DNA of 64,000 nt from Mercurialis annua. Lineage: Eukaryota > Streptophyta > Magnoliopsida > Malpighiales > Euphorbiaceae. Location of the stretch: the NCBI RefSeq assembly GCF_937616625.2, contig NC_065573.1:5161001-5225000 (forward strand), read 5' to 3'. Below are positions 49,423 through 61,088 of this stretch, one piece after another. The translations under genes were made by a program, and so were the position numbers. The notes beneath the pieces are model-generated. The model saw only the letters and a list, made by a program, of their open reading frames with translations, was not told the origin of the DNA and did not search any database. Every line of letters starts with the position of its first letter. Position 1 is the stretch's first letter.

Positions 49423-51600
49423 TGTAATACCCCATATGATTAAATTATCTAATTGGAACACATGTCCAGTTTTTAGTTGCCGGAATGGCGTTATCGGGAA
49501 GATTTTTGAGAAATTAAGATAAGTAGGTCGGATTCAGAAAGATTATCACGAGCAATTTAATTTTATGTCTTAATTTAAAAGTTGAAATTGGGACTAAAAG
49601 GAAAAATGTCAAGAAATGTCACAAAATAAAGTTCAGGAACCAAATTGGTAATTAACCAATTAAATCTTAAGAATTGAAGTGTGTACACATTTGACAGAAA
49701 AATATAAATTCTTGGATCGTATTATTTATTAGGTACAAATAATACATATACAAATTGGTTAAAGGGTTAATTGATTAATTGATGGACTAAATTGAACAAA
49801 AGAAAAGTTCAAAGAACAATTTGCAACAAACAAAGAAAACAAGGACCTAAGCGGAACTTTTGCCATAATAAATAAAGAGAGAAGTATGAATAAGATGAAG
49901 AAAGGAAAGAATCCAGAAAACCCTATTCATCTTAACCGATCAACTTCGTCAAGCCGCGGTTTCGCCGTTCAGGGTCCGCTTCGAGTGATTTTTGCGTCAA
50001 TCTCTTCGGAATCGGAAGCTCTATCAATCCTAAGATTTATTTCAAGGTAAAACTTTAAGAATCAATGCTGAAATTGAATTATATTAGCTGTTCATATTTA
50101 ATCAGTGCTGAAATTGGATTATATTGGCTGTTCATATTTAATCAGTGCCAAAGCTATGCGAACGCACATCCAAAGCTACGCGAATGCACAGCTGGCTCGA
50201 AGGGCTAAACGGGCATTTTTGCCTCATTCGACCCAAACTTCCGACATTTATGAAGGTTAGACCCTAAAGATGAATCCCGGACCCCGAGAGACATAAAATT
50301 GAAATTAAGCTCGACGTTTTAAGTGTTTAGCAATAATGGAACACGTTAAGAGAGATATATGATTCTTGAATACGAGAAGCGGTATTCGTTAAGTTATTTA
50401 TACGAATAAAAGTTACTGAATACATGAATAATATTAAGAATGAAACCGAAACCTAGAATTTAATAGTAGGGGTAATGTCATAAAAATTCACGATATGCAC
50501 TTTAAATTTTCTCATTTTCATGCACAAACTACCACTTTTTCTCAAATTCATGCACGGTGCTGAGGTGTCACGACTCCATTGGTGTAATTCGCTGAGGTGG
50601 AGGTCATTTTACACCAATGAATGAGTGTCACCTCAGCACCGTGTATGAATTTGGGAAAAAGTGGTAGTACGTGTATGAAAATGAGAAAATTTAAACTTCG
50701 TGATTAAAATGAGAAAACGTGTAAAGTTCGTGATTTTTTTTGACATTAACCCTTAATAGTATTACACATATAAAACACGAAATTCACGGCTAACTATTAA
50801 AAGTCAATTAATATGTATCAGACGTGTCAGCAAGCGGTGAGGCCAGTAGACGTAGGCTAGTGCGAGCATATCATCTTATCGACCACGTCATAGATTGGAT
50901 AACGGTCACTGTGAGTTGTAGTTTACTTTCGTGTATTATATAAAGAAGTTATTTGATATTATATCATATATATATGTTATGTAAACGCATCGCATTATAT
51001 ATATGATTTGTCGATATGTATATGGTTTGATTAAATTTTATATGAGAAACTAGTGTGCGATCCGAAGAAACTAGCTACCTATTGGGTGCCAATTCGCTGT
51101 GTGATCACCAGTAACTGAGTCAGTTTAGTATGTTTAGACTAGTATGATGATATGAAAAGTGCATACGAATATGAATTCGAATACGAATATGAAAGTTGGA
51201 TATGAGAATAGTCGGTACGAGGTTGAACTCGGTTGAATTATCTCGGGATCCGTACCTAGTGGATTGAACTTGGTCGAATTATCTCGGGACCCACAACTTG
51301 AGATTAAGAGGTTGGCATCGGTTGAACTCGGTGGAACTATCCCGGGACCGGGCCAAAGGTCGAATGATCAATTTAAATTCCGATATACGATAAGTAGGCT
51401 GTATTGAGTTTCAGGCGTTTAGTTTAAAACGGATCAAATGCTTGATTATATGTATTTTCATATTAATGCTTTATTTGACATGCGATGTTATTTTATAATA
51501 CCGTTAGTAAATTGCAAACTCACTCAGCATAGTCTGACCCGTTGTGTTTAAAATTTTGAGGTACTTAGTACCAAGACCTAGCTAGAGTCCACTTTTTGAA
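49423..51600 (+). mobile_element. Plus-strand LTR, truncated at its 3' end
   Basis: It starts TGTAATACCCCA and contains blocks shared in reverse with the LTR at 14575-16262, such as ctattgggtgcc, tgtgatcaccagt and repeated ggttgaactcggt/aactatcccggga. The closing TCGTGACA end is absent, and similarity fades near 51600. It interrupts the Tat element after gag and contains a MITE. Confidence 0.7.
50469..50752. mobile_element. Mutator-like MITE, family M1 (284 bp)
   Basis: Ends ggggtaatgtca and tgacattaaccc, long inverted arms (aaattcatgcacggtgctga against tcagcaccgtgtatgaattt) and a perfect 9-bp target duplication ttaatagta (50460-50468, 50753-50761). It is the same family as 31206-31486. Confidence 0.95.
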
Positions 51601-53460
51601 GCCCTTTAAAAGTAGCAGGTTCCTTAAAATAATTTTATTTACTAAAGAGGATTCGGCTAAAAGTTAATTCCATTCAGATTTCAAATATGGGGGCAGTTTA
51701 TTAAGAAAAAATTATGTTGTTCTATATTTCAAGGCATCGTAGCTAAATTAAAGTCAAGGGAGGTTTATTTGACGTCATCTAAGAAGCTTTCAATGCATCC
51801 TAACCGAATTCAAATAAAATTACATTAGCAAAATTTCAGAGTGACAAATCCTTTCGCATTAGATAAATTCTTCCTCTTATACCTGACATGAATATGAAAA
51901 GCCAGGGACAATATCTTAGATCAATAAGAGTCATGATAAGATTTTAGAGATGCTCGATTAAGGGAGGCCAATTAAAAAGAAAAAACAGAAAAAAAAAAGA
52001 AAAAAAAAAGAGAAAAGAGAGAAAAGAGAAAAAAAGAAAAGAGAAAAGAAAAGAAAAATTGAAATAAGGTCATGAAAGAGCTACTCCTATTACAAGAATT
52101 ATGAACACTATGACTCAATAATGTGTATATGGTAAAAAAGTATATTTGAAGAATCTCTGATCCTAGCTGATATAGACATAATGGTTGGCAATTAAGTCAA
52201 GACAAATGAATTCCAAAGATATTATGTTTAAGAGTGGATCTATATGTTTATCAAATGATACTTTTCTTCATTCGTTTTTTATATTTGTGAAACCTTGCAT
52301 GCTTCTAATACAAACTAAGCATCGCAAACTATGTGGACTTTTATCCTGTCTCACAGGTACGTAGGCAATTGAGAACAAAATTCTCAGGTTCAAGTCCAAC
52401 TACAAAAATAACACCATTTCCAGCCACGAAAAATCATTTCAACCACCAAAAGATAGCTCAAGCTGTCCATACAAATAACTTGTTACGTTTATCCATTTAA
52501 AATCTCTCTATACGACTACATAAGCCATTTTTTTGTCAAGCTCACATCTTTATCCAAAGAAATCATCCATGATAAACCACTAGTCAAATCTTTTTTTATT
52601 GCAATTTGATTATTAATGGAAAACGATTTAAATGAACACTGAAATGAAATACAACCATCAATTGTAAGCATGAGAGGTCAAATAATGATGCATAACATGA
52701 GAGGTAGCAGATGCAAAAACAAAAACAAAGTTGAAAAACAAAAGTAAAAAGCTTGCCGAGTTGAAAATCCGCAAAGGACGGTTCGGGCAAAAATTAGAAG
52801 TTTTAAAAAAGAGCTCGTCTAATTGAAAACCCGCAAAGGGCGTCTCAGGCAAAAATTAGAGCAAAGCTCACTGAGTTGAAAATATGTAAAAGGCAACTCA
52901 AATTAGAGCACAATAAAAGAGAGTTCGTCGAGTTGAAAACCCGTAAAGGACGGCTCAAGCAACACTTACAGCAAATCTCGCTGAGTTGAAAACCTATATA
53001 GGCCGCTCAAGCAACAATCAGAGCATACTAATAAAACGTTCGCTCACATGAAAATTACTGCTATTAGTTTCATGGCTTAAACATGTTATCCTCTTCTTGA
53101 AACACAATACATAGGGGAATTTTAATAAATTTTGGAATCTTCTGAAACTTTTCCATACTATTGGGGCAACATATCTCCATCATATAGAGGCATCCTTCTA
53201 TGGCTGAAAATCATATCAAATTATCATGGACACCTTATTACACCATGAAAAGGGGGCAAAAACAAAGTTTCCTGGATTGCACCAGGATACTGACAATTCA
53301 TCTTATGCTGAAATGTTGTTGAAATAAATTTTTTTAAACAAGGCCTATTCTCACGAGCATAAGATAAGAATTTCTCCATAACACCTTTTTTTCATACACA
53401 TTCTATACTCAAAGAACTGATAGTATGAAAACCTTTTTACATAATTTTTTTGCCAAACAA
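51601..53460 (+). mobile_element. Repeat-rich 3' remnant of a Tat element
   Basis: No pol domains remain. It holds a purine-rich tract at 51975-52060, a fourth copy of the LTR-type repeat at 52327-52397 (ggtacgtagg) and the tandem units at 52758-53035. A final aaaagggggcaaaa run near 53246 is Tat-like. No LTR start is recognised after it. Confidence 0.6.
52758..53035 (+). repeat. Degenerate tandem repeat of 52-63 bp
   Basis: Five units begin gagttgaaaacc-like at 52758, 52821, 52873, 52930 and 52983, each followed by gcaaagg-cggctca-gcaa. Similar blocks occur near the 3' end of many plant Tat elements. Confidence 0.8.
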
Positions 53461-53467
53461 ATTGTTG

Positions 53468-54175
53468 CTGCAATCACTTTTACCCTGAACTTATCAAATT
53501 TTGTATAAAAACCTCTCTCCCCACTCTCACCCAAGAGAGTGAGATACACTCTCCGGTATTGATAGTGGTTTTTCTCCCAAGGTGGTTTTTAATGGAAAAA
53601 GGGTTAAAATTGCCCTTTTTTAAATTTTGCAAAATTAATCCATAATAATTGAATTTTTTTTATTTTTTTAGACTTTACATATTAAATCTATATTAACTAA
53701 AAATATAAAGAACCTTTTTGTACTTTTTGCAAAAAAAATTCAATATTTTTAATCTGATGAGCAGCTGTCGAAATTCTTCACCGGCAGATCTTCATCGTCG
53801 TCTCGAATCCAAATCTGGGTTCGTCTCTCAAAGCAGACAAATCAGTGGCTGGTGTTTTGGGCGATTATTGATGGGTTTTGGCGAGAGTTGGTGGAGGAAG
53901 AGGGACAGTGGTGGTGGTCGTGTAAAAAAAAACCCGATGAAAATTTAGATTAAATATTTAGTTAAATTATATTAATTATTAGAGTTAACAAAATTAAATT
54001 ACAGTTAATTATTTAAAATTTAAAATCTCACTTTCCAATTAAGGTGCCACGTAAGCATAGAGGTGTTTTTGAACCAATTTAGCCAAGTTTAGAATAATAG
54101 TGATCCGGTTTTTCTAATTTGGACATTTTTAATTCTTTATGCCAAGTTGAAGGGGTAAAGTGATCATTTGTTCTT
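53468..54175. mobile_element. Inverted-repeat element Y, copy 2 (possible Pack-MULE)
   Basis: The left half (53475-53755) matches 12310-12605. The right end (about 54075-54175, with gccaagttgaaggggtaaag) matches the left end of copy 1 in reverse complement, so the element has long terminal inverted repeats. The middle part 53757-53935 is more GC-rich than the arms and coding-like, and is absent from copy 1. No clear target duplication was found. Confidence 0.55.
53757..53941 (+). other. Coding-like inner segment of element Y
   Basis: The plus strand is open from ATG 53757 (MSSCRNSSPADLHRRL) to a stop at 53946-53948 and contains Gly/Trp-rich residues. The source is not recognised. It may be a captured gene piece; coding in the present element is unlikely. 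Confidence 0.3.
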
Positions 54176-54341
54176 TTTTAATTATAATTAATTACTCAAA
54201 ATGCCCATTTCCATACAATCACAAAACAAACAAATAAAAAGTGAATCTAAAATACATCTGATATATTTCATTTTTAGATAAAAAACTTTACCGGCTTAAG
54301 ACTAAATTGTTGGTCATGTAGAAACTAGTACTAATATATTC

Positions 54342-55314
54342 TTAAATTAAATCTCCGATATTTTGAAAATGGTCATCGTTGTAATTCCAAGCAGAGAAAC
54401 CGAAATTGAAATCAACACTAGAATCAAGAAACATATCGCCAATACCATCTTTTAGAAAATTGTCTGGTTTAAAGCTTGTTTTCTCAAAAAAATCACTCAT
54501 AGAACTCTGAAAGTCAAAAACATTATTAGGAAATATTGAAGAATATTCCAGAAACTCCGAAAAATTTTCCGACACACTCGACTGTTCTTTGACTTCACGG
54601 CTTTTATTTATTTCTTTACCGGAAATGGCTGCACTTTGTGATTCAACCTCTTTGCTGGATGACGTTGTCGGAAAACAGAGAACGGACACTGTAGACATAA
54701 CATTTTGAGACTGATAGCCGGATTTAGTGGCTTTTGAATATTTTGGCTTGAGGAGTGAAGAAGTTTGTGAGCGCGTCAGCTCCATGAAATTGAATAGCCG
54801 CGTTGTCATAAATCATAGCAGCTTCCTCAGCAGTATTGTAAGTACCTAACCATAATCGTACACGTCTCAAAGGGTCTCTGATCTCCGCCGCCCGTTTTCC
54901 CCAAGGCATTTGTCTGACACCTCTAAACGATTTACCTACTATAGTACTGTTCTTTTTCAGCGGGATAACACTCGCCAGAAATGATCTCCCTGCAACACTT
55001 TTTCTCCGTCCATTCTTTTGTGACACCCTGTAATTGCTTTTCAAAACTCCGTCGTTTCGAGTAGAGCACGAAGACGAGGGTTCTATGATAATTTTGTTTA
55101 CAAATTTTTTGACTCTCCGTCGCGACTGAAAGATTTCATTATCTGATTTTTCGTCGTTAGAGGAGTCGGTAGCATATGTGTCTGTAACTGATATTTGAAC
55201 AAATCTTGGTGATCTCGTATCTAATAATGGCGTGATGAGCTTGTTTTGATTTTTGTGCTCGCTAAACTTGATTCGAGTCCTTTTCTTCAGGGGGTTTCTA
55301 GTTTTCTGGTTTGT
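54342..55314 (-). pseudogene. AP2/ERF group VI (cytokinin response factor-like) pseudogene
   Basis: Members are nuclear transcription factors that bind GCC-box-like DNA and act in cytokinin and stress responses. From 55314 the minus strand is open for 197 codons. It has the group-specific CRF domain (KFSEHKNQ, then [17 protein letters not shown] and [11 protein letters not shown]), then one AP2 domain at about codons 128-185 ([37 protein letters not shown]). The frame ends at 54724 and the rest continues in the next frame (SGYQSQNVMSTVSVL, acidic C-terminus) to the TAA at 54342. Damage: one frameshift around 54725-54760, no ATG before the AP2 domain (an in-frame TAA at 55315-55317 precedes it), and Met and Arg where Arg and Trp contact DNA. 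Family sure; sequencing error could explain the shift but not the residues or missing start. Confidence 0.85.
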
Positions 55315-55592
55315 TTAAGTTTGACACTAAAAGTGAAAGAAGAGCAGTGAAATACAGAACCCAAAAGATTCTGACCGGCATAAGGGAGAATAAATAAAGA
55401 TTAAAAAGGCAAAGAGACGAGACATACAAGGCAGGGATATAAAGAAAGATAGAACGTTAAAGAGAAGATTGAAATGGAGTAGATTTTGAACACTTCTCTT
55501 CTTGATTTATGAAAGAACGAGAAATTTTAAGGAAAGCGTAACATGTCTTGAAAAGGTGATCAAACCAGCGAGAGAGTGATAAATGGTTAATG

Positions 55593-55607
55593 CTATATAT
55601 AAAATAT
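55593..55607 (-). promoter_or_regulatory. Putative TATA box of the CRF-like gene
   Basis: Minus-strand tattttatatatagc lies about 280 bp upstream of the open frame. It fits a core promoter with a leader of about 250 nt. Repeat X lies just beyond it. Confidence 0.4.
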
Positions 55608-55629
55608 TTTCTGATAAAAAAATATTGAA

Positions 55630-55800
55630 TATTGAATTATTTAGTTAATGGTGCAATGTTTAATCTTGTCAAAACGTCAAATCTTGAGGCATGTCCTTTC
55701 TGTTTTGTCTGCTGCCATACTTCTTCTTAGCACCTCCCCCCTCTCTTGCACTAGGGTCTTCACCAGTTTTTCTGCCCGTTTTCACTATTTAAAACCCCCA
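55630..55800. repeat. Dispersed repeat X, copy 2
   Basis: Closely similar to 11030-11200. It starts with ttagttaatggtgcaatg and ends near tttaaaacccccacg. It lies immediately upstream of the CRF-like pseudogene. Confidence 0.7.
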
Positions 55801-55869
55801 CGGTCTATCATGTTTTTTCTTATTTGTAAAAATATAAACAAGTCCTTCAGCTTTAAAAAAAATTAAATT

Positions 55870-56100
55870 ATTTAAAAAGAAAATTGATTCATAGTTGGGC
55901 ACCGTAATTCAGCTTCCGGTTTATCGCGCATCGCCAGTTTTGCTTACCAAAAATTACCCACTTGGAGCTCTCGATTCCGTAGCGCGGCTCAACAAAGCAG
56001 CCACACCCTACCTATGGACTCTTTAGGGGGGGTGCATCATGCCTCACCTCCCAGCACCAACTGCCGAAGTCTTTTGGAGCGCACCTTTTGGTACCCCAAA
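55870..56100. other. Unassigned GC-richer stretch at the edge of the Athila remnant
   Basis: Joins repeat X to Athila gag. It contains agcgcggctcaacaaagcag and other GC-rich pieces that I do not recognise. The gag-derived part fades out here. Confidence 0.35.
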
Positions 56101-57240
56101 AGAAAAAAAACTTGACCACGGTTCCCCGCTTGAAAATTTGCTCCTCCCATTTTTGAGTTGGCATTGGCTTGACCCGAGTTGTCTCTCCATGCAAAGTTCA
56201 GATGATTCCTCCACCCCAGATTATAGGTGTTGGAATAGGGGTCGTTGTCTTGCCTTTGTCAACTAACATAGTTGACTTGCTCATTTGAGTTTTGATGTAG
56301 AACGGACAATCCATTCCCGAATGATCATGCCCATCACAAGTCTCACAACCCATTTGATCTACCGCGAGTTGAGCGTTCCTTTGACTTGCTTATTGTTTTA
56401 CATCTCAACTTGTGCTAGAAGTGCCGCGTTTTTGGCTTTCATCGCTTCGAACTCTTGGTTTGATCGAGGGTCATTACACCCTTTTGAGGTGGTTGCCTCA
56501 ACCGCTCGGTTGCCAAGAACAACTATTCATAGCAAGCTCTTCTAGCAAATAATTGGCCTCATCATAAGTTTTCTTCATAAGTGACTCTCCCGATGCCGCA
56601 TCAATAGTTGCCCGTGTACGCTCATTGTTACCGTTGTAGAAGATAAAGATGAGATGTTCTCTACCTAGATGATGATGCAGACAATTTCTCTGAAGCTCTT
56701 TGAAGTGTTCCCAAGCTTGATATAGAGATTCTCCATGTAGTTGTAGAAAATCTATAATGGTCATCCTCGTCGTTTTGCCCATATAGAAGTATTTATTTAG
56801 AAAAGCTTGTCCCAATTGTTTCCACGTTGTGATTGAGGTGCTTGGAAGTGATTGAATCCAACTCCTTGCCTTATCCCTCAAAGAGAAAGGGAAAAGACGA
56901 AGCTTGATTTGATCCTTCGTCACATTATGGATTTTGAATGTGTTGCAAACCTCCGTAAACTATGAGAGATGAGCGTTTGGATCCTCGCTATCCAACCCAT
57001 AAAATTGGCAACGACTCTCGAGTAATTGAATCGTTCCCGGTTTGATTTCAAAGTTGTTAGCAAGGATCGGAGGTGCGAAACATTCGTAGTTGGTGTTGTC
57101 CATGTTGGGTAAGAAGAATTCTCCCAAGGTACGTCTTTGTGGATGAGCGACGACCCTTTCGTTTGGCCTATTTAGAGCTAGATCGTCACATGGTGCCGGA
57201 GGATTAACCCCATCAAGGTTCAAAGGTGGGTTACGTTCTT
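56100..57240 (-). pseudogene. gag: Athila-type gag
   Basis: On the minus strand, from right to left: an N-terminal part with FYGLDSEDPNAHLS, an in-frame TAG near 56957, then the capsid region LRLFPFSLRDKARSWIQSLP, TTWKQLGQAFLNKYF and ESLYQAWEHFKELQRNC, the signature of the retrotransposon gag family in Athila elements. A stop follows near 56495. In the same frame a CCHC zinc knuckle (C-x2-C-x4-H-x4-C, 56306-56347) is still complete. After a frameshift comes YSNTYNLGWRNHLNFAW, also Athila-like. No protease or polymerase follows. Several stops and shifts make it non-functional. Confidence 0.88.
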
Positions 57241-57496
57241 CCTCAATTTTTTGGATTTCCGAGCTGTTTTTCAGATACTTCTTTTGAAGGAAGTTAGGTT
57301 TAACTGAAACGGTTCTAGCAGTTGTTTGGCTCGTCGCATATTAGGCATACAATAAGCAAAACCCCTGCGTAAACTAAAAACAAGAAAACCAAACGTAAAA
57401 TCCAATACAATAAATTCACAAAGTAATAAAAATAACTGAAAATAAAATTAACTCAATTAAAAAAAAGATACTATGAATTAATTTAATCGCAATTGT

Positions 57497-57514
57497 TCCC
57501 CGGCAACGGCGCCA
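57497..57514 (-). other. Athila primer binding site
   Basis: The minus strand reads tggcgccgttgccgggga, the characteristic Athila/Tat primer site, usually assigned to tRNA-Asp. It lies seven bases from the LTR end at 57522. Confidence 0.92.
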
Positions 57515-57521
57515 AAAAACT

Positions 57522-58870
57522 TGTTGGCAAATAATCGCAAGTATACGATATTGCGCAAGTAATATAATCTTGGAAGACCAAGTATCGATCCCACAGAAGC
57601 AATGGACTAAATAACTAATTTAAAGTATTCTTTAATTGGCTAGCCAGAAAAATCAATGGAGTTTTGTAAATTAATTAAACACTAAAGTAAACCAACTCAA
57701 ATAATTAGACTAATATAAACTGAAAATAAATAAGTAGATTAAGGTTTAAACAATAATGATAAAGTTCTCAATGATTGATAATTCCAAATAAACTAGTGAA
57801 ATAATGGATTAAGACTTATTAGTGATTTTATCGTAAATCGAGCTATTCTAATGCACCGAATACCGCCCTCTCAAGCTTCAAATATCCGAATAAAATCACA
57901 ACCTAATTAACTAATAAATTATTAACTTGCTCTCACAATATTAGAACTGAATTAAATAATCAAATTGTAATTATGAAGCAAACTCTATTACTACCTAAAT
58001 TCCAACCCTCTCTCACGGTGTATTCCTCTAAGTTCTTAATTACCTATGTCTATTTAATTAACAATCTCTAAATTATTTAATTAAACACAAAATCATGAAG
58101 TAAGTGATCAATTCAATTCAAGCATTAGTTTTAGTAATTAAAACACGATTTACTCACTTAAGAAATCTTAATTCAATTCGGAACTAATCTAAGTGTTCAT
58201 ATCAATCCCCGAACAAAGGATTTAGTTGCTCATGCTTAAGCTGAAATTAAAAAAGGAAGATGATGAAGAATTGAACATAATTAAAACAATAAATACCGGA
58301 GTTGTCAATTTCAGAAGAATCGTCTTGATTAAACTTGAAATATTCACAATCGTTCTTCGCAGAAACTAATTATAAACTACATATAAACTGCTGGACAAAG
58401 ATGCTAAAAAGCTATTTAATCGATGAAGTAAAAATAAACTAAATTATTAATGTCTTAATCTAGGCTATTATAAGGACTTTATATAGTGGAGGAAGCTCTG
58501 GAGTCTTCTAAGTCTTATTATAAGTCAAATTTGTAATAAGAGTTTCGGTTGGAGTCGGAGTAGGATATTAAATCCAAATAAAAAACTGATAAGGATTTTT
58601 AACTCACGGTCTCTTTCGAGACAACCATGGCCAAAATTGCCTTGTTTCGTTCGAACCAAGGAGTCTCGTTCGAATCATTACTTTCCGAGAGAAAATCTCG
58701 TTTCTTCAAGCCTTATCTCGGTCGAACCCTTGCAAATCCTACATTGGTCTCATTCGAGACACACCTGTCTCGTTCGAGACCTAGGCTATTTTTCTCTTGG
58801 AATTCGATTTCTTCGTCTGCAAGCTAACGCTTTAACTTCAACACGTAATCCTTAGTCGATATTGCTCCAA
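57522..58870 (-). mobile_element. Athila-type 5' LTR
   Basis: Minus-strand LTR ending gattatttgccaaca next to the primer site. Athila-like subterminal sequence (agtatcgatcccacag on the plus strand) follows. Its outer end is not certain; it lies before the LTR-like repeat starting near 58877. The palindrome cluster at 58610-58785 lies in its outer part. No credible gene inside. Confidence 0.7.
58610..58785. repeat. Cluster of tctcgttcga palindromes
   Basis: Six or seven variants of gtctcgttcgagac occur in 175 bp: tctctttcgagac near 58611, tcgttcgaacc near 58647, gtctcgttcgaatc near 58663, atctcggtcgaacc near 58716, gtctcattcgagac near 58747 and gtctcgttcgagac near 58768. The core ctcgttcgag is shared with the 22-bp palindrome in the LTR at 20207-20228. 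Confidence 0.8.
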
Positions 58871-58876
58871 ATATCC

Positions 58877-59425
58877 AATAAATTGAGTTTAAATGGTCAA
58901 GAGCCTAAGAATATTTTTGTCCGAAGAATAAAAGTTAAAAAGCACGTTTTTTATAGAAGCAACAGTTAAAACACACGATTTACAGTTTCTTAAAGCTGGA
59001 GCAGAACGTGTGCAGTTGAAAGAAGCGACAATTTTCACAAATGACAAAGGCTATAAATAAGAGAAGAGCATCAAGTTTGCAACCCCGATCAAATTCCACA
59101 AAAAACCAGCCCAAATGCAAAAAACACCAAATCTCAGCAATTCAATTTTCTTCAATCAGTAAAGAATTTTACGATTGAACTTCTATATTTTTTACTCAAA
59201 CACCTGTACTTTTGTTTTATTCTATTAGTAAACATATTGACAATTGAATTTCTTTGTTTTAGCATTACTTGATTGGAGTACTTGTAATAAGGTTAACCAA
59301 GCCTCAATCGCTTGTTTTAAGAAATTAAGTTCACAATTGGAATCCGCTTCTTGGCACGCCCGCATTTTTGCACACACTTGTTGTTACGGTTATTTTCATA
59401 AACGCAAAACGCCAGTAACAATTTT
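58877..59425 (+). mobile_element. 5' LTR region of a Tat-type element
   Basis: 58877-58925 matches the last 50 bases of the window (63951-64000), in the same orientation, including gtttaaat and aagagcctaag. It therefore looks like the start of the two LTRs of one plus-strand element. A good TATA box (ctataaataagag, 59051-59063) lies inside, and a Tat-type primer site follows. The exact first base is uncertain. Confidence 0.6.
59051..59063 (+). promoter_or_regulatory. TATA box of the Tat-type LTR
   Basis: ctataaataagag matches the plant TATA consensus and lies about 400 bp upstream of gag. Confidence 0.6.
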
Positions 59426-59443
59426 TTGCACGCCCAATAGAAC
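59426..59443 (+). other. Probable primer binding site
   Basis: ttgcacgcccaatagaac resembles the Tat site tggcacgcccagtgggac with several substitutions. A second partial match, tggcacgcccgc, is at 59352-59363. Confidence 0.5.
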
Positions 59444-59453
59444 ACAAAGAGTT

Positions 59454-60763
59454 ATGGCTAGAACTCGAAGTGAGAAAGGAAAAGACGTTATTGTATCCCA
59501 TGATGCAGTGGATGATCCTACCTTTCTAAATATAGGACATGGAGACTATGTGGCTCACATGGTCAGAAGCATTGAAATAGAAAAATTGCCTCTAGGAGAG
59601 GCGAGTGAAGATGTGCCTCCTGGCTTTGGAGAGCAACAAACACCAACTCGGCGAAATTCTGAGCCGAGATTGACCATGAAGCAACAGTTCGAGATGGAAC
59701 GCTATTTGGAAGAATTGATAGTTGCTGTCAAATTATAATCTCATGGTGGTGATGTACCAGAGGCTGTTAACACGGCCAAACAAAATCCTAACGGACTCGG
59801 GGGGCAGTCATTTGGAGGAATCCAGGAGATTGGGAGCACTAGTCATGTGCCAATCTTAAACCCACCCTTTGAAGAGAGGTATGTACCTCCTCACAAAGGA
59901 GATGAACCAGTTCATTTTAATTCATTTAAAACTAATAATCGAACTGGCCGGAATTCTAGGCCGTTTAATGCAAGTGCCGTTCATCCTTACATGGATGATC
60001 CAGAGGTTAATCAAAATTATGTCAACCTCTGCGCATTGGGGGCAACTATTTTCCCCAGGGGAGGAACCAACCTCTGCCACTCCAACCTCTAGCACGACCA
60101 CTTGACATGGAGGCCGTGACAGAAGCTGTTCATCCTTACATGGATGATCCAGAGGTTAATCAAAATTATGTCCAACCTCTGGGCACAGGGGTCAATTATT
60201 TTCCCCAAGGGAGGAACCAACCTCTGCCACTCCAACCTCTAGCACGGCCACTTGACATGGAGGCTGTGAGAGGAGTCGTTCATCCTTCCATGGACGATCC
60301 AGAGGTTAGTAAAAATTATGTCCGACATTTGGGCACAGGGGGTAACTATTTTCCCCAGGGGAGGAAGCAACCTCTGCCACTCCAACCTCTAGCACGACCA
60401 CTTGACATGGAGGCTGTGAGAGGAGTCGTTCATCCTTCCATGGAGGATCAAGAGGTTAATGAAAATTATGATCAACCTCTAGGCTTAGGAGGCAATTATT
60501 TTCCCCAGGGGAGGAATCCACCTCTGCCACTCCAACCTCAGAGGAGGCCACTCGACGTGGAGGCTATAAGAGAAGCCATCCATGAGCTATATGGTCCAGG
60601 TCCGAGACAAATTGATCGACCACGATTTCACAAACCGTATCCAGATCTTATTGACAAGGGATCCACAGTGAATATTAAACCATTTATCACTGCCTCTAAC
60701 ATGGTGGAAGTTTTTTACTATGATTATTATGTTGGCCCCATTCACTTGACTGGAAAAGAATAA
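59454..60763 (+). pseudogene. gag: Tat-type gag with four 50-residue tandem repeats
   Basis: ATG 59454 opens MARTRSEKGKD, an N-terminus followed by a region typical of the start of Tat gag. A TAA at 59736-59738 interrupts the frame, which continues to 60092. The gene then shifts frame and runs 60107-60763. Between 59979 and 60577 lie four copies of a 50-residue unit (HPYMDDPEVNQNY, then NYFPQGRNQPLPLQPLARPL). After them comes RFHKPYPDLIDK, the conserved Tat gag motif that precedes the capsid domain. The capsid itself is missing: the frame soon ends at 60761-60763. So gag is truncated by deletion as well as broken. Confidence 0.75.
59979..60577 (+). repeat. Four tandem repeats of 150 bp within gag
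   Basis: Units start at 59979, 60128, 60278 and 60428, each with gttcatccttacatgga or the tccatgga variant. Lengths are 149, 150, 150 and 150 bp. The 1-bp loss in the first unit explains the frameshift in gag. A fifth, diverged start is at 60578. Confidence 0.92.
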
Positions 60764-61088
60764 AAAGGGCCAACCAAAGGAAAATAAACCTCTAGAGATT
60801 CATCAAGATGTTAAAAAGAAAGCAGAGAAAATATTGGAATTAACGGCTATTGTTCCATACAATAAGCCGTGCTCCTCCATTACTATTGAAAAAATTCATA
60901 GTTAAGCTCACCTCTGGTTAGTTTATAGTAGTTGCATCTGCAATTTTGATGGAACGTATGCAGCATAATATGGAGGAGAGCAATTCAGCAGAGGTTCTTG
61001 ATTCCGAAGTAACATTTCAAGAAGATTAGCTAGTATGGAAATTGATCTTACCCTATGGTACGAATGACAGAGAATATGGGAAATTGTC
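60764..61088 (+). mobile_element. Scrambled remainder of pol
   Basis: No domain of protease, reverse transcriptase, RNase H or integrase core is recognised. About 5 kb of pol normally lies between gag and the integrase end, so most has been deleted. Confidence 0.5.
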
